Below, piece after piece: positions 37,404 to 47,037 of a stretch of 64,000 nucleotides of DNA (positions are counted from its first letter, which is position 1; each line of letters opens with the position of its first letter). The notes under the pieces were generated by a model. It made no database searches and had not been told where the DNA came from. It saw nothing but the letters and a program-made list of their open reading frames with translations. Source of the stretch: Marinobacter similis (GTDB lineage Bacteria; Pseudomonadota; Gammaproteobacteria; Pseudomonadales; Oleiphilaceae). The translations under genes were made by a program, and so were the position numbers. The stretch covers positions 1,178,001 through 1,242,000 of the forward strand of contig NZ_CP007151.1 in assembly GCF_000830985.1 (NCBI RefSeq). Reading direction: 5' to 3'.

Positions 37404-37943
37404 ATGGCTCAACCTGATCCACATCGCAACATCGTTCTCATTGGCATGCCGGGCAGCGGCAAGAGCACCGTAGGCGTGCTTTTGGCCAAGCGTCTGGGCA
37501 TGGGGTTTGTGGATACCGACTTGCTGATCCAGGAACAGGTCGGGCGCACTCTGCAGGCGATTGTGGATGAAGACGGTTACCAGGCGCTTCGGTACGTGGA
37601 GGAGCAGGTGCTGCTGGATCTCGATGTCAGCGCCAAAGTCATCAGCACCGGTGGCAGTGCCGTCTACAGTGACCGGGCGATGCAACATCTGAAGGCTAAC
37701 GGTGTGGTGGTGTTTCTGGATATTCCGCTGGAACTGGTGATCAAGCGCATCGGTGATCACAGTGCCCGGGGTATTTCCCGGCGACCGGATCAGTCGCTGG
37801 AAGCTCTGTTCGAAGAACGGTTTGCCTTGTACCGCCGCTACGCAGACATCGTGATTGACGGTGCAGGCCAGGATCAGGAATCCACCTGTACCGATGTGGT
37901 CGACGCCCTCGCAGGCGAAGTGGCTCACATGGCTGGAAATTAA
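37404..37943 (+). CDS. Shikimate kinase family protein
   Basis: Encodes 179 aa. Walker A is IGMPGSGKSTVGVLLAKRLG, the shikimate-binding Asp is in FVDTDLLIQ, and VISTGGSAVYS takes the place of the usual Gly-Gly-Gly; HSARGISRRPDQSLEALFEERFALY is the lid/arginine region. Gly-to-Ser in that loop and the weak Asp-Arg context (YVEEQ rather than RxxE) make it a divergent member, perhaps acting on another substrate. Another AroK is presumably elsewhere in the genome. Start ATG 37404 follows CCGGAGTATAG. Confidence 0.82.
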   Translation: MAQPDPHRNIVLIGMPGSGKSTVGVLLAKRLGMGFVDTDLLIQEQVGRTLQAIVDEDGYQALRYVEEQVLLDLDVSAKVISTGGSAVYSDRAMQHLKANGVVVFLDIPLELVIKRIGDHSARGISRRPDQSLEALFEERFALYRRYADIVIDGAGQDQESTCTDVVDALAGEVAHMAGN

Positions 37944-38035
37944 AGCAGATCCTGACAATACCGTAGAATTAACTATGGCCAGCAGGGTGTGTCGTCTATA
38001 GCATCACGCGCCCAATTTCCAAACTGGCTGTGTGA

Positions 38036-39598
38036 ATGTCTTCCATAGATACTGCAATACCAACTGCCGATACCTCTGGTATTCGGCGTATTGGCGATCC
38101 TCTTGTTCTTGCCCTGACGATGGGCTTCATTTTTCTTTTCGTGGGCTGGTCCCTGACTGACGCAGAAGGCCTGTCTGCCGTCATCAATTCCGGTTTCACC
38201 TGGACCGCAAAATACCTGGGTTCGTTTTTCCAGCTTCTGCTGCTGGCGACGTTCTTCATCGCCTTGGTGGTTGCCTTTGGTCGCGCTGGCGTTGCACGCC
38301 TGGGCGGTCTGGAGAAACCGGAGATCAGCACGTTCCGCTGGTTGTCGATGATTCTCTGCACCCTGCTGGCCGGGGGCGGTGTATTCTTCGCCGCTGGCGA
38401 GCCTGTCTATCACTTTGTGGTCGCTCCGCCCGTGTCCACCGCCGAGGCGGGTACGGCTGAAGCAGTGGCGCCAGCCATGGCGCAATCGTTTATGCACTGG
38501 GGCTTTCTCGCCTGGGCCGTTCTGGGCTCGCTGACCGCGCTGGTGCTGGCGCATGCCCACTACGTTAAAGGCAAACCCCTGCAGCCGCGCACGCTGCTTT
38601 ACCCGGTACTGGGTGAGCGAGTCATGCAAGGCTGGTTCGGTGGTGTTGTCGACTCCCTGTGTGTCATTGCCGTAGTGGCAGGCACCGTTGGCCCCATTGG
38701 GTTCCTGGCAACTCAGATGAGCTTTGGTCTGCATGAGCTGTTTGGCGTGGCCGATACTTTCACCACTCAGTTGGTGATCCTGACACTGCTGGCCGGCGTT
38801 TACATGACCTCAGCAATCACCGGTGTTCACAAGGGGATTCAGATCCTCAGCCGTTTCAACGTGATCCTCGCGTTGGTTATCGCGGCTGTGATCTTCGTGT
38901 TTGGTCCTACGCTGTTCCTTACCAACACCTATCTGACGTCGATGGGCGAGTACGTGTCGTCTTTCTTCGCGATGTCGACACTGACCTCAGAAACCGCACC
39001 GGACTGGTGGATGAAGTGGTGGACGGTGTTCTTTTTCGCCTGGTTCATCGGCTACACGCCGCTGATGTCGATCTTCGTGGCGCGGATTTCCCGTGGTCGC
39101 AGCATTCGTCAGACCATTCTGGCGGTCGCCATACTGGCACCTATCGCCACTTCGATCTGGTTCACGCTGCTGGGCGGTTCCGGCATTTACTATCAGCTCA
39201 CAGGGGCCTTTGACCTGACCTCGGCGCTGAACAACTTCTCCTTTGACGTGGCTACCCTGACCGTTGCTGAGGCATTGCCGGGCGGCACTTTGATGGCAGC
39301 GGCAATCCTGTTGCTGACCACCATTTTTGTTGCCACTACCGGTGATTCCATGAGTTACGCGATTGCCACCGTCGGTGCTGGCCACGATGAGCCTCACTAT
39401 CTGGTACGGGCGTTCTGGGGTGGTGCGATGGCACTGATGGCCGCGATTCTTCTGTATATGGGAGCGGGGCAGATTGGTGTGCTGCAGCAGTTCATCGTGA
39501 TCACGGCGATTCCCGTGTCGCTGATCATTCTGCCGTCGCTGTGGACCGGGCCGAAAGCGGCCTATGCCATGGCCCGGTCACAAGGTGTCGCGCTGTAA
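38036..39598 (+). CDS. BCCT family transporter (betaine/carnitine/choline-type)
   Basis: Encodes 520 aa with about 12 membrane segments, intact. ATG 38036. MHWGFLAWAVLGSLTALVLAHAHYVKG and WWTVFFFAWFIGYTPLMSIFVARISRGRSIRQ, with its Trp cluster and SRGRSIR loop, define the family of sodium- or proton-coupled uptake of quaternary amines. The canonical aromatic box (WSxWxxWW) is partly altered, so substrate may differ. DMSP is a structural analogue of betaine and the window also has a DddL-like lyase, but 26 kb separates them. Confidence 0.9.
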   Translation: MSSIDTAIPTADTSGIRRIGDPLVLALTMGFIFLFVGWSLTDAEGLSAVINSGFTWTAKYLGSFFQLLLLATFFIALVVAFGRAGVARLGGLEKPEISTFRWLSMILCTLLAGGGVFFAAGEPVYHFVVAPPVSTAEAGTAEAVAPAMAQSFMHWGFLAWAVLGSLTALVLAHAHYVKGKPLQPRTLLYPVLGERVMQGWFGGVVDSLCVIAVVAGTVGPIGFLATQMSFGLHELFGVADTFTTQLVILTLLAGVYMTSAITGVHKGIQILSRFNVILALVIAAVIFVFGPTLFLTNTYLTSMGEYVSSFFAMSTLTSETAPDWWMKWWTVFFFAWFIGYTPLMSIFVARISRGRSIRQTILAVAILAPIATSIWFTLLGGSGIYYQLTGAFDLTSALNNFSFDVATLTVAEALPGGTLMAAAILLLTTIFVATTGDSMSYAIATVGAGHDEPHYLVRAFWGGAMALMAAILLYMGAGQIGVLQQFIVITAIPVSLIILPSLWTGPKAAYAMARSQGVAL

Positions 39599-39641
39599 CT
39601 GTTAAGTATCAGTACGACATTGTACTTCCGGCTGGGGGACC

Positions 39642-39815
39642 CTACTTGGGACCCCGGCCGCGAAGCACATTGACGACGACAGAAATTACCAGCAGCACAA
39701 GGAAGATGAAGAACAGGATCTGTGCAAAATCTGTTGCCGCACCGGCAATCCCGCCAAACCCTAAAACGCCTGCAACTACGGCAATAATCAAACAAACAAT
39801 TGCCCAATAAAGCAT
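39642..39815 (-). CDS. DUF1328 (YtjA family) small membrane protein
   Basis: Encodes 57 aa in a single clean frame: [20 protein letters not shown], a short Gly/Ala turn, then [18 protein letters not shown] and the basic tail LRGRGPK. Two membrane helices. This is the complete YtjA/DUF1328 family, usually 52-60 aa. A ribosome site GGAGGAGA lies 5-12 bases before ATG 39815. It is monocistronic, convergent with the BCCT gene. Function unknown; homologues are often induced by stress. Confidence 0.9.
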   Translation of the reverse strand: MLYWAIVCLIIAVVAGVLGFGGIAGAATDFAQILFFIFLVLLVISVVVNVLRGRGPK

Positions 39816-39866
39816 ATTCTCTCCTCCTTAACAGAAGTCGCTATTAACCCTAGCACAAGGTATTGG

Positions 39867-40514
39867 CTACTCGGGTTCTTGTGCAATCTCCCTCAAGGCA
39901 TCGATCAGCGTGTCGGGTTCCTGAGCGCCGGAGATCAGGTATTTCTGATTGACGACGTAGGCGGGCACGGCCGAGACACCGGCCTGTTGATACCGGGCTT
40001 CGTCTTCACGCACTGAATCGGCATATCGGTCGGAGCTGAGCACCGTTCGTGCTTCCTCTGCATCCAGTCCCACCGAAGTTGCGCAGGTTACGAGGACCTC
40101 CGTGTCCGTGACGTTCTCGGCACGGCCAAAATAGGCCTCGAACAGCGCCATCTTCATTTCTGTTTGCTTACCCTGCTCACCGGCCCATTTCACCAGTCGG
40201 TGGCCATCGAAGGTATTGCGGGTGTAGCGCTCCTGCAGCTTCTCGAAATTCAGGCCAAGGTCCTTGGCAATCTCCATCATCTGGGCCTGGTTCGCCCGCA
40301 TTTCGTCTTCACTGCGCCCGTACTTGCGGGCCAGAGCCGGCAGGATGGGTTCGCCATCACCGGAAGGGTCCGGGTTCAGCTCAAAGGCGTGCCATTCAAC
40401 CTGAATGTCCATGTCGTCTTTCAGCGCCGCCATGGCTTTTTCCAGACGGGCATAGCCAATGGCGCACCAGGGGCAGGCGATGTCGGAAACGATGTCAATT
40501 TGCAGTGTGGTCAT
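39867..40514 (-). CDS. DsbA-family oxidoreductase (FrnE-like)
   Basis: Encodes 215 aa, intact. The thioredoxin-fold active site is DIACPWCAIGYARLEKAM, with CPWC at about residues 14-17. GVSAVPAYVVNQKYLISGAQEPD contains the cis-Pro loop. It has no signal peptide, so it is a cytosolic member like FrnE, which acts as a disulfide isomerase or 2-hydroxychromene-2-carboxylate isomerase relative. It lies 51 bp downstream of the DUF1328 start region and is convergent with nothing obvious; operon partner unclear. Confidence 0.9.
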   Translation of the reverse strand: MTTLQIDIVSDIACPWCAIGYARLEKAMAALKDDMDIQVEWHAFELNPDPSGDGEPILPALARKYGRSEDEMRANQAQMMEIAKDLGLNFEKLQERYTRNTFDGHRLVKWAGEQGKQTEMKMALFEAYFGRAENVTDTEVLVTCATSVGLDAEEARTVLSSDRYADSVREDEARYQQAGVSAVPAYVVNQKYLISGAQEPDTLIDALREIAQEPE

Positions 40515-40575
40515 TAGGGCTCCCGGTAGGATGTGGTGTGATCAGGTTACCGGAAAATGCGCAGGCGTGTCGTGA

Positions 40576-41913
40576 TCAGGCGTCCTGGGGCACAGGCTCA
40601 GATGGCAGGCGTTTGCCTGACCAGTTCTCCATCAGGCGGCAGGTGACGAGATCTCCGGTAACGTTGATAGCGGTACGACACATATCGAGAATCCGATCGA
40701 CGCCCATGATCAACGCTATGCCGCTGGGAGGCACGCCGACGGTCTGCAGGACCATCGCCAGAATTACGATACCGACTCCGGGCGTTGCCGGGGAGCCAAT
40801 AGAGGCCCCCACAGCCATCGCGACTACCAGAGCCATGCTGCCGGTACTCAGATCGATACCGTAGACCTGGGCTAGGAAAATAGTGGCGACTGCCTGGTAT
40901 AAAGCTGTGCCATTCATGTTGATGGTGGCACCCAAGGGGATCACGAATTGCGAGACTGAGGGCCGGACCCCAAGCTTGTCTTCGGCAGTTTTGATCGACA
41001 GGGGCATAACCGCTGCCGAGCTGGAGGTTGAAAAAGCCAGCAGCAACACATCGCGACTGTCTTTAAGGAACCTGAGTGGCGGTTGGCCGGCGATCAGCTT
41101 GAGGATGAGCAGATAAACGCCAAGCATTATCAATAGTCCCACCACGACGGTGGCAACGTAAGAGCCATGCCGAGCATGGCGGTAAACCCGATCGTGGCGG
41201 TGAGCTGAGCCATCAGGCCGAAGACTGCAAGGGGCGCCAATCGCATGGCCCAGCGCACCACGGTCATACAGATTTGTTGCAGGGAATCCAGCAGGTCGAG
41301 CATGGGCCGAGAGTTTTTCGGCTCCATGCTCACCAGTGCGATGCCGACAATGATGGAGAAGATAACCACCTGAAGCATCTGCTTCGACCATGGCATCCAG
41401 GGGATTGCCCGGCAACAGACCGATCAGGGTTTGGGGCAGTTCCACCACGCTGGGCATAGCGGCGCCGGCGGTGACATCGGTCGCAGGCACCGTGGTGGCC
41501 AGGCTTTTCATCATGCTGCCGGGGTTCATCAGGCCGCCGATCCAGAGGCCAATGGCGGCGGCGAGCGCGGTGGTGATCACGAAGAAACCGGTGACCCGCA
41601 AACCCAGCTTGCGCAATTGTTCCAGGTTCTCACTGGCGGCCAGGCCGCGCACCACTGAGGCAATGACCAACGGGATGACGATCATCTGGATGGTAGCCAG
41701 GAACAGCTGCCCGGGAAACGCCAGCCAGTTACCGATCAGGGTGCCGGTATCCGGCTCCACAAGGCCCACCGAAGGCCCCAGCAAAGTTCCCACTATCAGC
41801 CCCAGGAACATGCCGATCAAAACCTTGAGCCAGAGACGGCCTTTTACGAGGCCCGCGAGGTAGGTGTTCAGGTGGCGTAGCTGGGCGGGGTAGTAGCTGT
41901 TGTTTTCGGCCAT
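40576..41913 (-). CDS. Dicarboxylate/amino acid:cation symporter (DAACS) (two compensating frameshifts)
   Basis: About 446 aa. ATG 41913 (MAENNSYYPAQLRHL). N-terminal helices contain QLFLATIQMIVIPLVIASVVRG. The frame between about 41395 and 41165 is shifted: the true protein there reads KQMLQVVIFSIIVGIALVSMEP...MAQLTATIGFTAMLGM. After that the original frame returns with LAFSTSSSAAVMPLSIKTAE (tip of hairpin 1), GATINMNGTALYQAV (the NMDGT-like sodium site) and GSPATPGVGIVIL (hairpin 2). It belongs to the GltP/DctA superfamily. Two indels therefore cancel out, leaving one long but partly false frame. Confidence 0.9.
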   Translation of the reverse strand: MAENNSYYPAQLRHLNTYLAGLVKGRLWLKVLIGMFLGLIVGTLLGPSVGLVEPDTGTLIGNWLAFPGQLFLATIQMIVIPLVIASVVRGLAASENLEQLRKLGLRVTGFFVITTALAAAIGLWIGGLMNPGSMMKSLATTVPATDVTAGAAMPSVVELPQTLIGLLPGNPLDAMVEADASGGYLLHHCRHRTGEHGAEKLSAHARPAGFPATNLYDRGALGHAIGAPCSLRPDGSAHRHDRVYRHARHGSYVATVVVGLLIMLGVYLLILKLIAGQPPLRFLKDSRDVLLLAFSTSSSAAVMPLSIKTAEDKLGVRPSVSQFVIPLGATINMNGTALYQAVATIFLAQVYGIDLSTGSMALVVAMAVGASIGSPATPGVGIVILAMVLQTVGVPPSGIALIMGVDRILDMCRTAINVTGDLVTCRLMENWSGKRLPSEPVPQDA

Positions 41914-42026
41914 GTTTGGGCGTCGTCCAAGTGTCAATGGGCATCCTTCCATTGGAGGATTTATTACACCTCAGGCCTTGGAGGAGCACCCTGAGCTGGG
42001 TCAATTATTCGTTAGAATTAGGCTGC

Positions 42027-42728
42027 TCAGGCTTGTCTGACAGAGTCTATCTCTTGAGCGGTCAACGGCCGATAAGTACCGGGTTTCAGGTCGCCCTGAA
42101 GTTTGAGCTCCCCCATCCGCTCCCGATGCAACGCCGTCACCCGATTACCGACCCGATGGAACATGCGCTTGATCTGATGGTAGCGCCCTTCATAGATAGT
42201 CACCCGTGCTTCCCGTTCCCCCAGCTGCTCCAGTTGCGCGGGCGAGGTGCGGAGTTGTTCGTACTCGAACCATAATCCCTCGGCGAAGCGTTCTGCGGTT
42301 TCCTCGCTGATCGGGTCTGCAGTGGTCACGCGGTAGACCTTGGGAATTTTGATCCTGGGTTCGGTGAGTTGGCGTGACCACTGGCCATCGTTGGTGAGGA
42401 TCAGCAGGCCAGTGCTGGAGCGGTCCAGCCGGCCGGCAATGTGCAGGTCCCGGTGCAGGTCTGGTGAGATCAGGTCCAGCACGGTGGGGTGCACGGAGTC
42501 CACCGTGGCACTGAGGTAGCCCGCTGGTTTGTGCAGCATCAGGTAGCAGGGTGTGTCGGCAGCCTGAATAACCTCGCCATCCACTGCCACGCTGGAGAAG
42601 CGATCCACTTCCTGGGCTGCACCCCTGCACGGCAAGTCATTCACCGTCACCCTGCCGGCGGCGATCAGGGCGTTGGCGCTTTTGCGACTGGTGCCATCCT
42701 GGTTGCTAAGAATTCGGGAAAGCTTCAT
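42027..42728 (-). CDS. rsuA: 16S rRNA pseudouridine(516) synthase
   Basis: Encodes 233 aa. An S4 RNA-binding domain (LSRILSNQDGTSRKSANALIAAGRVTVND) is followed by the RsuA/RluB catalytic domain, in which RLDRSSTGLLILTNDG carries the active-site Asp (GRLD). YHQIKRMFHRVGNRVTALHRERMG is the family C-terminal block. It modifies U516 of 16S rRNA during 30S assembly. It is intact, divergent from the TIGR02647 gene. Confidence 0.93.
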   Translation of the reverse strand: MKLSRILSNQDGTSRKSANALIAAGRVTVNDLPCRGAAQEVDRFSSVAVDGEVIQAADTPCYLMLHKPAGYLSATVDSVHPTVLDLISPDLHRDLHIAGRLDRSSTGLLILTNDGQWSRQLTEPRIKIPKVYRVTTADPISEETAERFAEGLWFEYEQLRTSPAQLEQLGEREARVTIYEGRYHQIKRMFHRVGNRVTALHRERMGELKLQGDLKPGTYRPLTAQEIDSVRQA

Positions 42729-42805
42729 GGTGCTAATCGACTATGCTCAAAGAATCATTGAAAGATACGTTGAAAGAAACCGCGACAATAATACGAGGAA
42801 CTGCC

Positions 42806-43041
42806 ATGCCATTCTCCGCTGATCACCTTGCCGAACTCAATCTTCTGGCCCAGTTTGAATCCACCTCCAGCCAGGAAGGGATTAAGGTTCATGCCCACTC
42901 GGCAGCCCCGGAAACGGTCAAAGCCGCGGAAAACCTGTTTGCCCGAGGTTGATCAGCCAGAAGGACGGCGGCTATTTGACGCCCCTGGGTGCTGAGGCGG
43001 TTGATCTGACCCAGAAACTTAAATCCATCCTCAGCAGCTAA
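42806..43041 (+). CDS. TIGR02647 family small protein (frameshift near 42950)
   Basis: About 78 aa. ATG 42806 follows CGAGGAACTGCC. MPFSADHLAELNLLAQFESTSSQEGIKVH is the family hallmark; the second frame reads LISQKDGGYLTPLGAEAVDLTQKL, joined by one G in CGAGG(G)TTG at about 42952. The family is found mainly in Pseudomonas and Marinobacter relatives and has a winged-helix-like end suggesting DNA binding. No function is established. An in-frame upstream ATG at 42743 lacks a ribosome site. Confidence 0.88.
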
Positions 43042-43107
43042 TCCTGGCCAGGCGACGGGCTGCAAGCTGAGAAAGGCTTGGGCCTGTGCCCACCGGAGGT
43101 GGTGTCG

Positions 43108-43834
43108 ATGGGTAGCTGGAAAACCTCTCCCATTCTCTGGATGGCGCTCAGTATCACCAGCGTTGTTGCCATCGTTGGTGTGCTATACGCCTGGGTGTGC
43201 ATCGCCAGGTGCTTGACCTGTTGCACTGGGTGGACCGCCAGGGTGCCTGGGCGGCGATCATGTTCATTGCAATCATGGCGCTGGCGATCGTGCTCCTGTT
43301 ACCGGGCGTGCTGCTTACCACCGGCGCGGGCTTCGTTTTCGGAGTGGTCGAAGGCACCACTTACGTCGTGGTCGGCACCACCCTTGGAGCCGCTATCTCT
43401 TTTCTGATCGCCCGGTACTTTCTTGGTGATCGGGCTCACGTCTATATCCAGAATCGTGTCGGGCTACTGGCGGTTAGCGGGAAATGGCACCCCACGGCTG
43501 GAAGATCGTGCTGCTGACCCGGCTGATCCCCTTTTTCCCTGGCAAGCTTTCCAATTTCCTGTTCGGTCTGACCAACTTTTCCTTTGGCGGCTTTGTAGTC
43601 GGGACCTTCATCGGCGTGATTCCGTTTTCGCTGCACAATGTTTACCTGGGATCGCTGACGGCGGACCTCTCGACTCTCGGGGCCCGCGAAACCGCCAGAA
43701 CGCCGCTTGAATGGGGCATCTACGGTGCCGGTTTTGTTGGCACGGTGGCGGCAGTGGTGTTTTTTAACCGGCTGGCGCGCCGAGCATTGGCGCGTTATCG
43801 GGTAAAGGCGCAAGCAACCGACGTGAGGGAGTAG
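43108..43834 (+). CDS. TVP38/TMEM64 (VTT/DedA-like) membrane protein (two frameshifts)
   Basis: About 242 aa. ATG 43108 (MGSWKTSPILW) after GGAGGTGGTGTCG. Three frames are used. The family pieces are LLPGVLLTTGAGFVFGVVEG and GTTLGAAISFLIARYFLGD in the second, and LTRLIPFFPGKLSNFLFGLT and GTFIGVIPFSLHNVYLGSL in the third; the last two with their Gly/Pro and Arg residues form the re-entrant VTT core. One G (about 43191) and one C (about 43488) repair it. Five to six helices. It is followed after 3 bp by the glycosidase-like gene, so the two share a transcript. Confidence 0.88.
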
Positions 43835-43837
43835 TCA

Positions 43838-46032
43838 ATGAGCTGGATGAAATGGTTGCCGTGGCGCTACCTGGTCAAACGCATGGCCCATCAGCACGGC
43901 TTTCTGGACCCGATTGCGTTGCTGGGCAAGTTGCACAGCTTCGCCCAGCCATCCGAGGTGGGGGAGCCGATTGAATTGCTGCGTGCGGGCGTGGTGTTTC
44001 ACGCCCGCGGCCTGATCAACAGTCGTGTTATTCAGCACAATCTGGACTGGGTCTGGCCCTACTGGGTGGAGCGCCAATTCGACCCCAAAGACCCAGCCTT
44101 TATTCCCCGGGCCTTCTCCATCACCCACATCAACCTGAGTAACCGCAACTGGACGGCGGTTGGTCTGCCCGATGTGGATGACTTGCCGGTGGTGGACCCC
44201 AGAGGCCTGGTGACGCCGCTTTACGATGGCTGGTCACTGGATGGCTGGTTGCTGGCAGAAGACGGCCGGTGCCTGCTGCCATCACGATGCAAAACCAGTC
44301 GGCAATGGCTGGAGCTGGAAGACAATCCCTGTGTGGTGACCGAATCGGAAATGGACGGTTTGCGGCTGGTCAGCCGCGCGCAGGTGGTGATGGAGCAGGG
44401 CCGGCCGGTTTGTCAGTTGGAACTGCAGGGGCATTCTGATGTGTCGGCATCACTGGTGCTGTCGCTGCGCCCGGCAAACCCGGAGGGTGTGTCGTTTATC
44501 CGCCGGGTGAAGCTGTCACCCCAACGGGATGCCTGGAAAGTGGATGGCCGGCACTCGGTGCATTTCAGCCAGTCGGCGCAAAGTCATCATGTGTCGGATT
44601 ATCGGCAGGGCGATGTCCACATCCACCTGGCCGACATTGCTGATCAGAACGAAGGCCGCTGCGATGTTGGTTTGGTGACCGCGGCGGCGTTGTTTCCGGT
44701 CCGGGCCGGCAAGGCTACGATTCTCACCATCACGGTGCCGATGGGCAAGGAGCCCGCGGCCAGCGTCACGCCGGAACCCTGGTCTGAAGCATTGGATGGG
44801 CACGCCCGCCTGGAGTGCCCGGATCCAACCTGGCAGTTCCTGTATGAGGCAGCATTGCGTTCATTGGTGTTGCACTCGCCAGATGATGTTTACCCGGGCC
44901 CCTATACCTACAAACGGTTCTGGTTTCGTGATGCCGCGTTTATCGTACACGCGCTCCTGTGTGCAGGATTGACCCGGCGAGCCGAGCGGGCGCTGAGTCA
45001 GTTTCCGGAACGGCAGTTGAAGAACGGTTATTTCCGTTCTCAGGAAGGGGAGTGGGATGCCAACGGTGAGGTGCTGTGGATTATGCAGCGGTTCTATGCC
45101 ATCACCGGCCGTAAACTGGATATGGACTGGTTCGAACCGGTCAGCAAGGGCGCCCACTGGATACAGAAAAAACGGGTCAGAGGCGATATCGACAAACCCC
45201 ACGCCGGACTCCTGCCCGCCGGTTTCAGTGCCGAGCACCTGGGCCCCAACGACTACTATTATTGGGATGATTTCTGGGGCATTGCTGGCCTCAAAGCCGC
45301 ATCCAAACTGCTGGCCAAAGACGATCCGGAAGCCAGCGAGGCGTTCGCTGCCGGTGCCGAGGAGTTTTCCCTGACCGTGGACCGGAGCCTGGCCAGTTGC
45401 GAGCGTCGGCTTAAGCGTCGAGCTATGCCGGCCTCGCCCTATCGGCGCCTCGATGCCGGTGCTATTGGTTCCCTGGCCGTGGGCTATCCGACCCAGCTGT
45501 GCGAACCCGATGATCCGCGCTTATTGGACAGCGTCGAGTTCCTGCTTGAGAACTGTTTCGTGAATGGCGCTTTCTATCAGGACATGATCCACTCGGGTCT
45601 GAATGCCTATTTGACCCTGCACGTGGCCCAGGTGCTTTTGCGTGCTGGTGACTCGCGGTTCCTGGCGCTGATGGATGCGGTAGCCGGGCTGGCATCACCA
45701 ACCGGGCAGTGGCCGGAGGCGATTCATCCGGGCACTGGCGGTGGCTGCATGGGCGATGGTCATCACGTCTGGGCGTCCGCCGAGTGGGTGCTAATGATGC
45801 GCAACTGCTTTGTCCGGGAGGAGGGCGACCGGCTGATTCTGTGTGCCGGCGTGCCCGAGCGCTGGCTCGAACAGGAGGCGCCGATTCGGTTCGGGCCGGC
45901 ACCCACCGGTTTTGGCACGATTACCGTCACCATTCAGCCCCACCCCGATGCAACGCCGGAGGTTACCTGGACTGGTAGTTGGCACCGAGCGAACCAACCA
46001 TTGAGGTGCGGTTGCCAGGCTGGAAACCCTGA
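43838..46032 (+). CDS. Six-hairpin glycosidase-like protein (frameshift at 3' end)
   Basis: About 731 aa. The N-terminal ~300 residues are beta-rich (GVVFHARGLINSRVIQHNLDWVWPYWVERQ). From about residue 330 an (alpha/alpha)6 toroid begins with ALRSLVLHSPDDVYPGPYTYKRFWFRDAAFIVHALL; NDYYYWDDFWGIAGLKAAS and PSPYRRLDAGAIGSLAVGYP follow, with GAFYQDMIHSGLNAYLTLHVAQ and GQWPEAIHPGTGGGCMGDG near the end, in which Glu could be catalytic. No signal peptide, so cytosolic. One G at about 45991 changes the false tail HRANQPLRC to an end GAEPTIEVRLPGWKP at 46032. Substrate unknown. Confidence 0.75.
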
Positions 46033-46149
46033 TCATCTGTACCGGTTTCTAAAGCAGTTTTCTGTATCTGTTTTGTTTGCCTGCTAACTTCTAGAGTATT
46101 GTGTTTAAAGTACAGTGACCGAATAATTCACGTAATCCGGCTGCGACGC

Positions 46150-47037
46150 ATGCGTTCATTCTTTTTCTCGTTTTTTGTTCCCGCCCTGTTTGTCTGGCTC
46201 TGGAGCACAGGCTTTATTGGCGCCAAATACGGTTTGCCGTTTGCCGAGCCGTTTACACTCCTTCTGATCCGCATGCTGCTGACTCTGGTGTTGCTGGTTG
46301 GCCTGGCCTGGCTGATGAAAACCCGCTGGCCCGGTTGGCGTGGCGCCGGGCACCTGGCAGTCACCGGTATTCTGGTGCACGGCTGTTATCTGGGCGGGGT
46401 GTACTACGCCATTCAGGACGGTATGGCCTCTGGCATCGTGTCGCTGATTGTCGGGCTCCAGCCCCTGGTTACCGCGGCTGCGGCGGTGGTGTTCCTGAAA
46501 GAAGCAGTCAGCGGCCGGCAGTGGCTGGGCCTGGCGTTGGGCCTGATCGGCGTGTCGTTGGTGTTGGTCGAGAAGTTTGGAGGCACCGGCGTTGAATCGG
46601 GCATCTCACCCTGGGCGCTTGCCTGGACCTTGGTGGCGCTGGCGGGTATTTCCATGGGTACGGTGTATCAGAAGCGCCACGGCACGGGTGCTGATCTGGT
46701 CGCCGGCACGATCATTCAGTATGCCGCCGCCGCGACCCTGTTTGCCATCGGCGCTTTCGCGCTGGAATCCCGCGAGGTTGAGTGGAGCCTGCAGTTGCAG
46801 CTGTCCATGGCCTGGCTGGTACTGGGCGTGTCCATCGGCGCTATTTTGCTGCTGATGTGGCTGATTCGTCAGGGCGCGGCGTCGCAGGTGGCGAGTCTGT
46901 TTTATCTGGTGCCGCCGGTGACTGCCCTGGAAGCCTACCTGCTGTTCGATGAACGCCTGGGCGGCCTGGCCATGGTGGGTGGTCTGGTCGCCATTACCGG
47001 TGTGGCGCTCGTGGTCACCCAGAAGAAAAGCGCATGA
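46150..47037 (+). CDS. EamA-family (DMT superfamily) transporter
   Basis: Encodes 295 aa, ten membrane helices in two EamA repeats. ATG 46150 (MRSFFFSFFVPALFVWLWSTG) is preferred to the 46099 start, which adds a basic leader. WLWSTGFIGAKYGLPFAEPFTLLLIRMLLT and SLIVGLQPLVTAAAAVVFLKEAVSGRQWLGLALGLIGVSLV are typical. It ends overlapping the rarD start by four bases (ATGA), so both are translated together. Metabolite exporter of unknown substrate. Confidence 0.92.
   Translation: MRSFFFSFFVPALFVWLWSTGFIGAKYGLPFAEPFTLLLIRMLLTLVLLVGLAWLMKTRWPGWRGAGHLAVTGILVHGCYLGGVYYAIQDGMASGIVSLIVGLQPLVTAAAAVVFLKEAVSGRQWLGLALGLIGVSLVLVEKFGGTGVESGISPWALAWTLVALAGISMGTVYQKRHGTGADLVAGTIIQYAAAATLFAIGAFALESREVEWSLQLQLSMAWLVLGVSIGAILLLMWLIRQGAASQVASLFYLVPPVTALEAYLLFDERLGGLAMVGGLVAITGVALVVTQKKSA

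Noticed and set aside
37973-38734. A 253-codon minus-strand frame opposite the BCCT transporter
   Set aside because: Gln/Arg/His-rich shadow of a membrane protein gene.
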